A stretch of DNA of 64,000 nucleotides. Origin: Pomphorhynchus laevis (lineage: Eukaryota; Acanthocephala; Palaeacanthocephala; Echinorhynchida; Pomphorhynchidae). Shown piece by piece: positions 21,661-33,014 of this stretch; position 1 is the first letter of the stretch; each line of letters starts with the position of its first letter. The notes under the pieces are model-generated. The model was not told the DNA's origin and made no database searches. It worked only from the letters and a program-made list of their open reading frames with translations. Location of the stretch: positions 62,001 through 126,000 of the forward strand of contig WNNJ02000923.1 in NCBI GenBank assembly GCA_012934845.2, given 5' to 3'. Position numbers and translations under genes: made by a program.

Positions 21661-22406
21661 CTTAGAATTAAATGTAATTATTTAAGTGATTTGATTGTAT
21701 CTTATTTATGTCTCAAACTTTTTTGAAACTCAGTATTTTTATATTTATAAAAGTGTCAATTTTAAAATCATTTATATAATCAATATGATAATTAGATAAA
21801 TTAATTTAGCACAATTTGAAAAAGACAAATCTTTTTTAATTGTCATCAAATTCAGACTTTAAAAAAATTTGGTTTCCAATAAACATACATGTACCAACTG
21901 ACTTGAAGTTTATGCTAACTCTTTACGTTAGTTTGAACTTTCTTGGCTGATTAATAAACTACTTACAATCTAAAGTAAATACATTTGAGATCTAAAGTAA
22001 ATACAAAATTAATCTATCACAAGAAATCAGTTAAAGTGATTACAGCTAATTACAATTGACTCAGCTAATTACAATTGATTACATCTAATAACGCATCGCC
22101 GTCGACAACATATTACCGTCGGAAACCCCTCGGCGAATGGAAGGGGCAAAGCTTGGTATTTGCCCGCATTGTAACAGGCCAATCGCACTTACAAAATTCG
22201 GAAATGTACGTTTTCACAAGAGTTTTGGGGTTCGGTGCCCATGCACTAGCTGCGCTTCGATTGTTGATTACACATCCAATATTTCCTCCCATGTCAAACT
22301 TACAGCCGAACGTCAAACTTACAAAGGATCTGAAATGGCTTCGACCAACGACGTTTCCCACAATTTGAACGCATATGAAATGCTTCACCGTATTTGGGCA
22401 TCACCT
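21661..22406 (+). repeat. Left arm of a ~750-bp inverted repeat
   Basis: Near-identical (about 99% by eye) to the reverse complement of 26451-27201; only the outermost tens of bases differ noticeably. The arm contains the LINE 5' non-coding region and its first ~90 codons. The spacer (about 4 kb) holds the rest of the LINE, a PLE tail and the acidic ORF. Confidence 0.9.
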
Positions 22407-25400
22407 ACGCTGACAGTAAGACGAATCCCTTGGAGTTTACGAAATAAAGCAGCTCGCATTTTTACCAATCTTATTGAGGAGGCACTAGAACATAAATCGT
22501 CATATAGCTGGACTAGTCTTTTGGGGTTCGCAAAAGTGTGCCTATCAGCTCAGTCAGGTGATCACCGAAATGTACGAAAACATATAGAGAATGCACTAAA
22601 GTCAGCCGAAAACAGGCAGTTTGACACTTCCTTTCTCACGCATGTTTGTGCTCAACAAACGACCCGACATAAACACGACAAATCAAAGACAATGACAATC
22701 GAACTTGTGCGACAGGGAAACTACGGCAAGGCAATGAAACGAATATCTTCGTCACGGCTGGCGCCGTTCACAGAACAGACACACCGTAAGCTCACAGATT
22801 TGCACCCACCCGGTAAAGGTATTATAACCTCAATCCCAACGGCAGAACACGGTATTGTCATCGATTCGGATACCGTTAGCGATTCAATTTTCTCATTCCC
22901 CTCTACATCGTCACCAGGTTGTCTGGGTTTAAGAGCCGAACACCTACAAGACATGATCACAGCGGACCAGTCTGGGAAGCTTCTAAGCCGCCTGACACAT
23001 CTCTCGCAGCCGGTGACCTTTCTGTAGATATATCTCGATATTTTGCGAGTGCAGATCTTATCGCTATAGAAAAACCAAATGGAGGTATACGCCCAATAGC
23101 GGCAGGAGAATTGTTACGGAGGGTGTGTGCAAAGTGTATTTGCACGAAGATGCGCGATAAGTTCACTCAAATATTTCAACCACAACAGGTCGGTGTTGCG
23201 GTGGCAAATGGCGCAGATTGAATAATTTACCAGGTTCGACGATTGCACGAACAGATGCACACCTCGGAAAATTGGGTATGGGCGAAAGTGGATGTTTCGA
23301 ACGCTTTTAATACAGTTGACAGGCAATGCTTTATTGACGCAGTCGACATTGAAGCACCTTCTATCGGGCCGTGGATCAAATGGTGCTACTCGCAACCATC
23401 AAAATTACGATTTGGAGCAGCAAAAAGCCTTACATCGTCAGCAGGAGTACAACAAGGGGACCCTCTGAGCCCATTCCTTTTCGCACTGGCAATCCAACCG
23501 ATTATTCGGAAAGTCGACTCAGATACAGGTATCGGTTTTAACAAGTGGTATTTAGACGATGGAATAATTGGAGGTGAACCCAAGGCAGTTGCTATCACAT
23601 TAAACATGATTGCAAATGAGCTGGAAAAAATCGGACTATCAATGAATTGACAAAAAACCGAATTAATAGGCCACACAAAAGCAATTATCTCAACGCAGAC
23701 AAAATGGACTCACTCTCCACATACCAAGTCTGACGGCAATTTTACACTTTTGGGATGTCCAATTGGTTCGCATGAGTTTGTAGAAGCATATCTCATAAAT
23801 AGTTGCTTACCAAACCTAGTAAATGACACAGAGCTTGTCGCGTCGCTTCCAGACGCTCATGTGGCTTACCTGCTATCGCGCCACTGTGCTTCCGCTCAAC
23901 GAATAGCATTCCTAATGAGGAATGTAGATCCAGCAAGCACCGAACTTTTCTGTAAGCAGTTTGATAATGCTGTGATACGGGCGATGGAAATCATCGCTTC
24001 AATACAACTGTCAGCGCGAACACGATCTCAAGTTGAGCTCCCACTAAAAATGGGCGGTCTGGGCCTTAGGAGTACAAACAAACACAGAGCGGCAGCCTTT
24101 GCAGCAAGCGTCAGCACAGTGGCCACGTTTGTGAACCAGGATCCAAATACATTTCCGGCTTTTGTAAACGCGAATGAAATATTTGGGCTACACGGAGTAG
24201 AAGTGGAACAACAGGCTTCATCCACAAGACAACATCAAATATCGTTCAAAATTGACTCAGAGAAGCGGAAAAATCTATTAGACACTGGAGATGATCGGAC
24301 AAGGGCCAGACTAATAGCGGTATCACAGCCACATGCGAACGCATGGTTACAATGCGCCCCAAATCGAAGTATCGGCCTAGCTCTTACCGACCAAGAATTT
24401 AAAATTCTGATAAGAATGTGGTTAGGTCTGCAAATTGCTCCAAGTGACTACCGTTGTAGTCGATGTTTTCGAAACGCAGATGCTGAGGGCTTCCATGCAC
24501 TAACTTGCAACTACGGTGGTTTTCCAGGAATGCGTCATAATGGAATTCGTGACGTTGTTCTCCAGGCGGCACAATCAGCAGGAATGCATGTGGGTTGCGA
24601 GGTTCGCAACCTTGTCCAAAATCTTCAAGAACGGCCAGCCGATATTCTGATCTACGGGGATCCTTCAGATGCTATAGACTTCGCGGTAACACATCCACTA
24701 CAGAAATCGTTTCTTCGCCAGTCAGCTTATGTGCCTGGTTACGCAGCTGCGCAGTACGCATCATCGGTCAAAGATAGAAAGTACCGTGCTAAAATGATTG
24801 AGGCGGGATATAACTTCATACCTGCAGTCTTGGAGTGTTACGGCGGCTGGAATATGGAAGGGGAGAAAATCATCAGACGAATCGCCCGATACTTAGCAAT
24901 TCGATCATCTATACCATACAGCATCGCATCTGCACGGCTCTTTCAACGAATATCAATAGCACTCATGAGAGGAAATTCAAAAGCTATATTATCTAGCATT
25001 GATATGTTAAACCGACCGTATTACGAGATCGCTAACCCCATAATGGAGAATCCCACACGAAGAATGAACCCCTTCCAGGCACTCGATCTGGCAGTTGACT
25101 CTCTTCCATCGTCAATTGATCAGTCTGCTCCTGGATACATTGAATTTAACAATACAAATGAAGTAATTGTCACGCTAGCTAATATACCAGGATCCAGTGT
25201 CGATACGTCAGTTTTTACAGGAACTCATAAATTGTGTTCCTACAGAGATTGTGCACTTATAGAAGAAAACGGAAAATTCACACTAAAAGTATTGAGCTCT
25301 GCAATCACAGTAAAGCCCCAAAGTCTTTCAAGCAAAATTAAGCCACATTTTGACACCTTTCTGCAACAATGTGACAATTCATCAAATAATAACGACGCTG

Positions 25401-25465
25401 ATGATCCTGAATCCTTACCTATAAACTCACAGCCAGAAACCGAATATTATTTTAACTTTATATAA
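22137..25465 (+). mobile_element. Nearly full-length LINE with restriction-like endonuclease (R2-like group)
   Basis: The N-terminal frame (22137-23027) begins with a zinc-binding region (CPHCNRPI, then HKSFGVRCPCTSC), followed by RRIPWSLRNKAARIF and SSPGCLGLRAEHLQDM, the region before the RT. RT motifs follow: GGIRPIAAGELLRR, VDVSNAFNTVD, GVQQGDPLSPFLFALAIQP and KWYLDDGIIGG. The last frame (23750-25465, 571 residues) has the CCHC knuckle (C236, C239, H249, C253), RHN at 262-264, and RPAD (295-298) then IDFAV, the PD-D type nuclease core. It ends with QRISIALMRGN and a polar tail. Breaks: a frame change near 22920-23027, an in-frame TGA near 23219 and another near 23648. Upstream the frame is open for 16 codons before the ATG. 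Confidence 0.9.
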
Positions 25466-25925
25466 CTTTATATTATTTTACAATAATATAAAGAATAAAT
25501 TTTAACTCTTAAGTTGCAAATTTTTATGGATGGATAATAAATAATATACTTTGCATTAGAATAAGATACTAGATAGTTATTTCAGAGGAAATACATCATT
25601 AGCATGTATTTGGCCTTGCTGCTATGTTGGGTAGAGGAGTTAGGGGCCGAAACCTGATAGCATAGCAGTTCCGCCTGATGACCTCTAATCCTTATTCTGA
25701 TACAACCTCTGTTATTTATTAGTCAATTCATAAAAATGACGTTTATTTTTAATTTTATTTATTTATTTATTATTTATTTTTTAAATTGATTTAAATTATA
25801 GAAAATCTAAAAACAATTATTAATTTTATTATTTAATTATTAAATTTTGATTTAGCATTATTATGTTTTGTTTATTTTATAATTATATTAAATACGTAGA
25901 CTCAGTTAGCTGATTTAATTAGTAA
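25466..25925 (+). mobile_element. PLE 3' region with structured RNA motif (copy H)
   Basis: Begins within the last PLE codons (ACTCTTAAGTTGCAAATTTT) directly after the LINE stop and runs to ACGTAGACTCAGTTAGCTGA. Hairpin AAATACAT (25589-25596)/ATGTATTT (25604-25611). Stem 1: GGCCTT (25612-25617) with GGGGCC (25643-25648). Stem 2: CTGCTATG (25619-25626) with CATAGCAG (25661-25668), interleaved with stem 1. TAGAGG (25632-25637) can also pair with CCTCTA (25682-25687). CTGATGA lies at 25675-25681. Confidence 0.8.
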
Positions 25926-25941
25926 ACAGACCGTCGATTAT

Positions 25942-26214
25942 ATGACACATGACGTACATACATTATCTGATTCTGAATTAACTGACAGTTTATCGAACGT
26001 AAATAGTGATAATCATGAATCGAACGGAAGTTTTAATTATGAAACAGAATTATTAACTGACTTTTGTGAAACAGATCAAATAATCACGCTCACTATAAAC
26101 AAACAGATGATACCGGAAAAAGGCCGGCTAGTTGTCAGTGGATCGGTTGATTCAGATATTCTAGATGATCTGGCGCTATCTGAAAGAAGTGATAACGAAG
26201 AGGAAGAAGTCTAA
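25942..26214 (+). CDS. Small acidic protein of unknown function
   Basis: A 90-codon frame starting MTHDVHTLSDSEL and ending SERSDNEEEEV. It is rich in D, E, S and N, with one possible beta-rich stretch (QIITLTINKQMI and GRLVVSGSV). No signal peptide, membrane segment or known domain. It lies directly after the PLE tail and inside the large inverted repeat, so it could be an element-borne ORF, an exon of a host gene or chance. The composition is less AT-biased than chance frames nearby. Acidic N-termini of this kind occur in some DNA transposases, but nothing else here supports that. Low confidence. Confidence 0.3.
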   Translation: MTHDVHTLSDSELTDSLSNVNSDNHESNGSFNYETELLTDFCETDQIITLTINKQMIPEKGRLVVSGSVDSDILDDLALSERSDNEEEEV

Positions 26215-26450
26215 CGCTATCGATTATGGACATTATACGAAGAGGTTAACTATTTCTTTTATTTATGCGTTTATTCATTGTCATCAAATTCAGTTATATT
26301 TTAAGATAAAAAATAGCAGATTAAAAGAAATAAGTGACTGCCAATACAATTGTGATATAAATAACACATTGCAAATGAAGTTTAGATGTTAACCAAAATT
26401 GTTTATGTTTTTATTTTAAATTGAGTTGTAATAAATTAATGTTGTAAAAT
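26215..26450. other. Spacer before the right inverted-repeat arm
   Basis: No gene. AACTATTTCTTTTATTTATG (26249 on) recurs at about 27318, so a short piece is duplicated across the right arm. Confidence 0.5.
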
Positions 26451-27201
26451 GGTGATGCCCAAATACGGTGAAGCGTTTCATATGCGTTCAAATTGTGGGA
26501 CACGTCGTTGGTCGAAGCCATTTCAGATCCTTTGTAAGTTTGACGTTCGGCTGTAAGTTTGACATGGGAGGAAATATTGGATGTGTAATCAACAATCGAA
26601 GCGCAGCTAGTGCATGGGCACCGAACCCCAAAACTCTTGTAAAAACGTACATTTCCGAATTTTGTAAGTGCGATTGGCCTGTTACAATGCGGGCAAATAC
26701 CAAGCTTTGCCCCTTCCATTCGCCGAGGGGTTTCCGACGGTAATATGTTGTCGACGGCGATGCGTTATTAGATGTAATCAATTGTAATTAGCTGAGTCAA
26801 TTGTAATTAGCTGTAATCACTTTAACTGATTTCTTGTGATAGATTAATTTTGTATTTACTTTAGATCTCAAATGTATTTACTTTAGATTGTAAGTAGTTT
26901 ATTAATCAGCCAAGAAAGTTCAAACTAACGTAAAGAGTTAGCATAAACTTCAAGTCAGTTGGTACATGTATGTTTATTGGAAACCAAATTTTTTTAAAGT
27001 CTGAATTTGATGACAATTAAAAAAGATTTGTCTTTTTCAAATTGTGCTAAATTAATTTATCTAATTATCATATTGATTATATAAATGATTTTAAAATTGA
27101 CACTTTTATAAATATAAAAATACTGAGTTTCAAAAAAGTTTGAGACATAAATAAGATACAATCAAATCACTTAATAACAATTAATTAAATTTAATTCTAA
27201 G
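26451..27201 (-). repeat. Right arm of the ~750-bp inverted repeat (LINE 5' end copy)
   Basis: Reverse complement of 21661-22406. On the minus strand it encodes the first part of the same LINE (MEGAKLGICPHC to AYETLHRIWASP), then switches to unrelated sequence. LINE copies normally lose the 5' end, so a copy with only the 5' end is atypical. It argues for DNA-level inverted duplication rather than ordinary retrotransposition. Confidence 0.9.
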
Positions 27202-27950
27202 ACTAATAGAGAGAAATCGCGCCTTAAAGTCCGTCGCGCAAATCTGAAAGAAGCATTGACCAACGACACGACGATTTTAGAATAACGAAATCTTTAGCAA
27301 AAATTCATGCTGATTTTTTAACTATTTCTTTTATTTATGCGTTTATTCGTCAATTTTAAAAAATTGACCTAATAACTTCTTAACTATAATAATTAATTTG
27401 ATACATATGTGACATTTATGCGAATCACAGTAATCCTGATTACTGAAAAAAAATCGACTTTATTGACTTTTAGTTGCCCTAGTTATCAGGGCAACTAAAT
27501 TTAGGTGCCCCTATTTAGTAATAATTGAAAATATAAAATGCATTCAAAATTGACGAATCTGCTTTAGTTATAAACTTTTGTGGACAAACTATGAAAATAT
27601 ATTCAACTTTAATAAAACAACGGGGACACAAAGTGATTAAGAAACTTGACTTACACATGTGAAATTGTGTGTTTGCTGCTTAAGAAACCATGAGGAATAT
27701 AGCCAATGCGATTGTAAGATAGATCCCTAAATTGAAAGAAATATTTGCAGCAAATATTTAGTAAAATAAATATGAATATTATTTTCAATAAACAATTAAT
27801 TAGTATTCAGATATATCTGAATATTGATTGATATTTAATAGCTGAGTTTATATCTTTGTTTTATCAAATAATCATTAATATTATATATCAATATAATATA
27901 TCATCGAACCAGAAAATGTACCAAAAACAAATATTTACAACAATATCGTA
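27202..27950. other. AT-rich stretch with one perfect hairpin
   Basis: No gene recognised. TTTAGTTGCCCT/AGGGCAACTAAA (27469-27499) forms a hairpin with a 7-nt loop. Confidence 0.5.
27469..27499. repeat. Perfect hairpin, 12-bp arms, 7-nt loop
   Basis: Arms 27469-27480 and 27488-27499 around AGTTATC. A partial third copy (TTTAGGTGCCCC) follows. Confidence 0.9.
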
Positions 27951-27974
27951 TAGCTGAGTTTTAGTATAATTTTT

Positions 27975-28156
27975 AATTGAATAATTAAGAGTGGTCCCGC
28001 TTCATCATCGGGTGCCCCTACATCTTTTGACAACGCGCCCTTGTGGCTTTGATGTGTGCTTACAGAGAAGTCAATAGAGAATGCATGCTCGAGGTTTGAA
28101 CCCCGTACATAGAGTTTGCAATGCACACACCTCCACCATTCGGCCACGCGGGGCAT
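27975..28156 (-). mobile_element. tRNA-headed SINE
   Basis: On the minus strand the head begins GCCCCGCGTGGCCGAATGG (from 28154). It has a box A-like TGGCCGAATGGTGG (28146-28133) and a box B-like GGTTCAAACCTC (28102-28091), the internal RNA polymerase III promoter of tRNAs. The D-arm resembles tRNA-Leu or tRNA-Ser. The 3' acceptor strand is missing; instead about 110 bp of unrelated body follows, ending GGGGCACCCGATGATGAAGC and an AT-rich tail. A diverged tRNA gene is less likely for that reason. Only one copy is visible in this window. Confidence 0.6.
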
Positions 28157-28169
28157 TTTTTATTGAATA

Positions 28170-28945
28170 ATACGCCTTAATAATAAACAATCGAACAAGA
28201 AAGTGACAACAACTCTCAATTACAAGAATTATCAAGTAAATCTACAACTTTCATTTCTTCGCGTAGAAATTCAACGAGATTAAAAGAGTTTAAAAGGATT
28301 TACTTTTAGTTTTACAGAATTCAAAGATTGTCATTTTAGAGGACTTGTAAGTGACAGTCACGTTTGACAATTTAAAAAGTTTTCTTAAAAACCACCTTGT
28401 ATGAGAGACCAAATCTTACATTGAGATAATCTTTTTCCGCAAATTTAAAGATTCGATATCTAAATAGTGGCCACTATATCAGCATAACCATCATGAAGCT
28501 TTTCCTAAGCATTTCAGAAAATCCAAAAATCTCTCCAAATTATTTCAATATAAAGAATCATCTAATTTATTACGAGATTCTTGCGGTTAAAAGAGTTTCT
28601 AACCTTATATCTAAGGCTCAGGTAAGACTAAGTACTAAAGAAATTAATTTTAGTCGCTGTATCAGGATACACTTTCTTCACGTTACCTAGTGATCGGTTA
28701 AGATACGATCAAGGATTTTGCGGTAAATTGAAAACTTTGCTTAAAAGCTCAGCTTCTGTAATACGACGAAATATCTATACAAACAGGGCATCACTGCATG
28801 AGCTGAATTAAATTAGTTGATCAATTCATAACTCAATATATTTCAGTTCATGGCATTTCTTGAAAGCAATGTCCACAATCCATATAGTTGATGGCATTTA
28901 ATTCAACAATACAGGCATTTTAACTGACTATATATAAATGTGTAT
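28170..28945. other. AT-rich stretch, no gene recognised
   Basis: A 65-codon plus frame (28493-28690) has no domain. The text is moderately complex and not simple repeat, so it could hold non-coding or intronic sequence, but nothing is supported. Confidence 0.45.
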
Positions 28946-31900
28946 TATGAATGAATGAAAATGCCTTTATTAATAACTTCAAAGCAGCTATCTTAGCTTC
29001 TACTACCTGAGGCTATAAGAAGCCACCCTTACAATATTTGTGGCTGTAGGGTGCCACCCTTACAATATTTTTTGGCTGTAGGGTGCCACTCTTACATTTT
29101 TTAGAGTTTTTCTTTTTCTTCGATTTGCCTTTGTTGTTTGGATTATTTGTTCAATTGACGTATTGCTCTGAACAAAAAGCTATTTTTACAGTGAACTATA
29201 TGCGCAAGAAATTATTCAAACCAACGTCCTCGTCGTATTTGCATGGTGTGTGTTTGTACTGCGGCTTTGCAGCCCAATGCGTTAAGAAAGTCTTGTTCGT
29301 GAGCAAATTTGTTGAAACCTGAGCGAGATAGTCCGGAAGTGGTTCTATATCTGCGCAACATATAGCTCAGCTGATTTTTGTATTCTAATTAAACGCGCTA
29401 GGAGAGATGAACCTATGTCGCAGAAGACAGGGTATGCATATCCTATTACAGGTCGAATTAAGGAGTAATATAGTATTCGAAGATCATCTGCCGAGCAACC
29501 GTAGTACTTACACTTTCGCAACATATAAATTCTTATTAAGCACTTACGCATAATCATACTTGCATGGGACGACATGAAAGATTCGACTCTAACAACACGC
29601 CTAATACACAGCAAGTACGAGTTCTAATCATGCTAAAATCACACAGTCCATCAGGATTACTATTTCGTAGCTGATAGTGAATTATCTTGGATTTCGAAGT
29701 GTTCAATATAAGTTATTCATCGACGTCCATAATTCTACATTAGTGATTTCCTTTGCTATTGTTACGTTCGAGTTTATAATGCTATCTTCGCATGTTAAAA
29801 TGATCAAGTCATCAGCATATTTAAAGCACGATGAATTCTGACAGCAGACTCTAAAATTATCTACATACACACTAAAAAGTAACGGTGATATGACACTACC
29901 TTGAGGAACGCCAACATTAACGTATGCCCTATCTGAAGACGTGTTTTTATATTGAATTAATTGCATACGTTCATTTAGATAAGAAACCAATAATCTAACA
30001 CACCATGGTGACAAAATACTATCCAATTTCGTTAATAGCAAAGTATGATTTACTGTGTCAAAAGCTCTACTTAAATCTACCATTAGACACTGAACAATCG
30101 GCTGATTTTTTTCTGTCTAGATGATGCAATATAGCCTGTCTAAGAGGATTACAGCTTTTGTCGTACTTTCACCTGGTCTAAAGGCAAATTGGTTACGACT
30201 TATCGTGCTTAGTGATTTATTTTTAATACGACTGATAAATATTTTTTCCATCAATTTTGTTAAAGCCGGTAATAAACTTATTGGTCTGTAATCATCAGCT
30301 GAAAGATGTTTGCCATTTTTTGGTATGAGAACGACCTTAGACAGTTTTAGCGCTGACATAACGACCCCTGTATTAAATATATTTGTACTACTACGTGAGA
30401 TTGGTAGCGCTATTGAATTGATAACCGTTGTTCAGGCCCATAAAGGCGATCCAGGACCGTAGGACACTTTCTTCGGAAGTCGATGCAGTGTGAAAGTAAT
30501 ATCTTCTATAGAAACGAGTGCATCCGCCCCATCATAAAATTCATTGCAATATCGAGAGTGACTAAGCTAGGAACTTTTTGGGTTTCGATTGTCCCATTGT
30601 TAAGCTGGTTTAGCTTATTAACCAATTATGATTCGCATAGTTGGTCAAAACTTGAGGTCGTTGGATTGCAACGCAAATTTTTTAACACATTTCCAAAATG
30701 CAGAGGACTATTTTTTGCACTTAAGTCGTGAAAAACAGTCTTACGCGATCCATCAATCATAATGGAAATTTTCTGTTTCAGGTAATTGTAATTTGTAAGA
30801 TTATTTGATCGGTAAGCCTTGTCTTTTTCTTCTTGAAGTGACTTTATCAAAGGACTCATCCATGTAGGATCACATGAAGTAATGCAGACTATACACTCAG
30901 GTATACACATATTGATGCAAGTTTCTACCAACTTTGATAATTCCTCCAAGTTCCAGACTGAGTCTGATCCAACAGCTGCCAGCCCTGCCGCGCATGAATT
31001 TTTGTATCGAATGATATGCTGTTCTCGTCTATCATATACCACATGTATACAAATTGTATATCTTTTAGAATATTGACGCGGAAAAATTAATAATCCGCAG
31101 TAATCGGATTCGCCTAGAGGTGATCCATTTGTTACTTCAGTAAAATATGCTTCAGACTTAGTATATATTTTATCTAATATGGCGTTTCCTCTTGTTAAAA
31201 ATTTGGCCAACTGAAAAAAGCCAAGTTCACGCGTAACGATGCCTAGATCAAGCATATTAAAATCACATGACATTAGGATGTGCTTATGTTTTTCTTGTAG
31301 TCGGATCAACAAGCTTGTCAGAATTCGGAAAGCTGTTTCTTTGCATCCTATTGGATGGCGGTATACATTACTAATTACTAAGCGAGAAATACGTCGTCCA
31401 TTATTTTTGGACAACTTCACCACTAGTATTTCTAAATCTTTTGAAACAAATGATTCGAGTAATGCCGGATTTAGACTTGCGTGAGAATTTACATAAGTGG
31501 CAACGCCAAATCCAGATTTGTCTGTGCGATGTGCTGAAAACATGTAGTAACCAGGTATATGCGCAGAGTCAACTGAACTGCTTGATATCCAAGTTTCCAC
31601 TATCAATAGTATGTCTAAATGGTACTGATGCGCACATAGCTGAAGAGAGCATATCTTGTTCATTATGCTGCGAGCATTTGAAAATTATATTGAGAGGTAT
31701 TTCATAGAGTTGCAACTGTTTTAGCGTGTCGTATTTATAGTTCTGACAAGTTACCTCATTTGATTCATCGTCAGTCGAAGTTGTAGACGTTACCGCATAG
31801 TTTGATGTCACCTCTCGACGGTTGGTAAATTGCGCACCTGAAAATTTTCAATACGCAGATGCATTTCACCATTTGCACGACGTTTGGCTAATTCATATCT

Positions 31901-32210
31901 AGCAGCTCTATGCCGCAAAACATCTTTCGGAGACAAGTCAGGATATATCTTAATGTCATTAGTGTGAGGTTCAAATCTAAAGCCTAGCATCATTAAAGCA
32001 TGTTCGCTAGACTCAAAAACGGCCTTCAGCAATCTTGACTTGACACTAGTTGGTGACTCTTTTCGACGCAAACGCAAGACCTTTACCAATTTGTAGCTTA
32101 TGTTTAGCAATTTTCCCTTCATTAGTTGATGTAGTTGTTCTAGAATGAAAGTTCTATCGTATGTAATACGTTCTGCTAGTAGAGAAGACTTTGACTCTGG
32201 CACGTTATGA
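28946..32210 (-). mobile_element. CR1/Jockey-like LINE, nearly complete but broken
   Basis: Read from high to low coordinates. ORF1 (32203-31808) ends with an RRM-like or basic domain (VKVLRLRRKESPTSVKSRLL, then IKIYPDLSPKDVL and RRANGEMHL). ORF2 starts near 31690 with the NARSIMNK motif and an APE-type endonuclease (31663-30626; ETW, GFGVATYVNS and SDYCGLL). RT blocks follow: VVLIPK and ADDYRPISLLPALTKLMEKI (30359-30117), DLSRAFDTVNH, GVPQGSVISPLLF and KYADDLIIL (30083-29703), and a thumb region (29614-29345). At least three frame changes or stops separate the RT frames. The 3' end has three copies of a ~31-bp unit (about 29020-29100) and an AATAAAGGCATTTTCATTC-type tail. Confidence 0.85.
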
Positions 32211-32756
32211 AATATAATGCAACAATTTCTAGGATACCTTCGAGACTGGGTGGTTATTTTACCATTAGTCGTTGTGGAATCTATTTTGACGTGCGATAAG
32301 CTAAGAGGGATGTTGATAGTATCGCATGAGGCTTATAATTAATAAATTATAAGCCTAATGAATTATAATTAATTTTATAATATTATTACAAAATATCATG
32401 TCTTATCTGAATGTTGTGATAAACGTTGCTATCTGCAACGTCTATTACTTGGCATTATATCAGTAATTGCTAGAATTTCAAAAACCATCGTGGAAACAGA
32501 TGAATCGACCGATTTGCTAATGTATTATAAAAGAATGAAGTTAAAATAATTACTAATTAAAAATTGACCGCATAATTAGAATATTTAAAAGGTTGTACGA
32601 CCACTTGCTTTGAACCCGAATGTAAGGTCAGGAACTACGCATATATAGAGTACACTACTCAACTATTAAGAAATATACTACGGCATACATACAATGGGGC
32701 GATCCGCAATCATTTTATACAAAAAGCAAAAAAGAGTAGCGATAGACAAAGAAATT
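32211..32756. other. Spacer upstream of the LINE, with a perfect hairpin
   Basis: About 32211-32330 may be LINE 5' non-coding sequence. From 32357 to 32756 I see no gene. Confidence 0.45.
32329..32356. repeat. Perfect hairpin, 12-bp arms, 4-nt loop
   Basis: AGGCTTATAATT and AATTATAAGCCT around AATA. Confidence 0.9.
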
Positions 32757-33014
32757 AAATCAGCTAACTGAGTCTACGTATTTAATATAATTATAAAATA
32801 AACAAAACATAATAATGCTAAATCAAAATTTAATAATTAAATAATAAATTAATAATTGTTTTTAGATTTTCTATAATTTAAATCAAGTTAAAAAAATTAA
32901 ATTTAAAATAAACGTTATTTTTATGAATTGACTAATAAATAACAGACGTTGTATAAGAATAAGAATTAGAGGTCATCAGGAGGAACTGCTATGCTATCAG
33001 GTTTCGGCCCCATT
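32757..33014 (-). mobile_element. PLE 3' tail, truncated (copy I)
   Basis: Same outer boundary (AATCAGCTAACTGAGTCTAC) and TCATCAGGAGGAACTGCTAT block as copy A. It stops right after the GGCCCC half of stem 1 near 33012, so the motif is incomplete. Confidence 0.8.

Noticed and set aside
21661-27201. A DNA transposon with long terminal inverted repeats
   Set aside because: No transposase, no target duplication seen, and the arms are simply the LINE 5' end.
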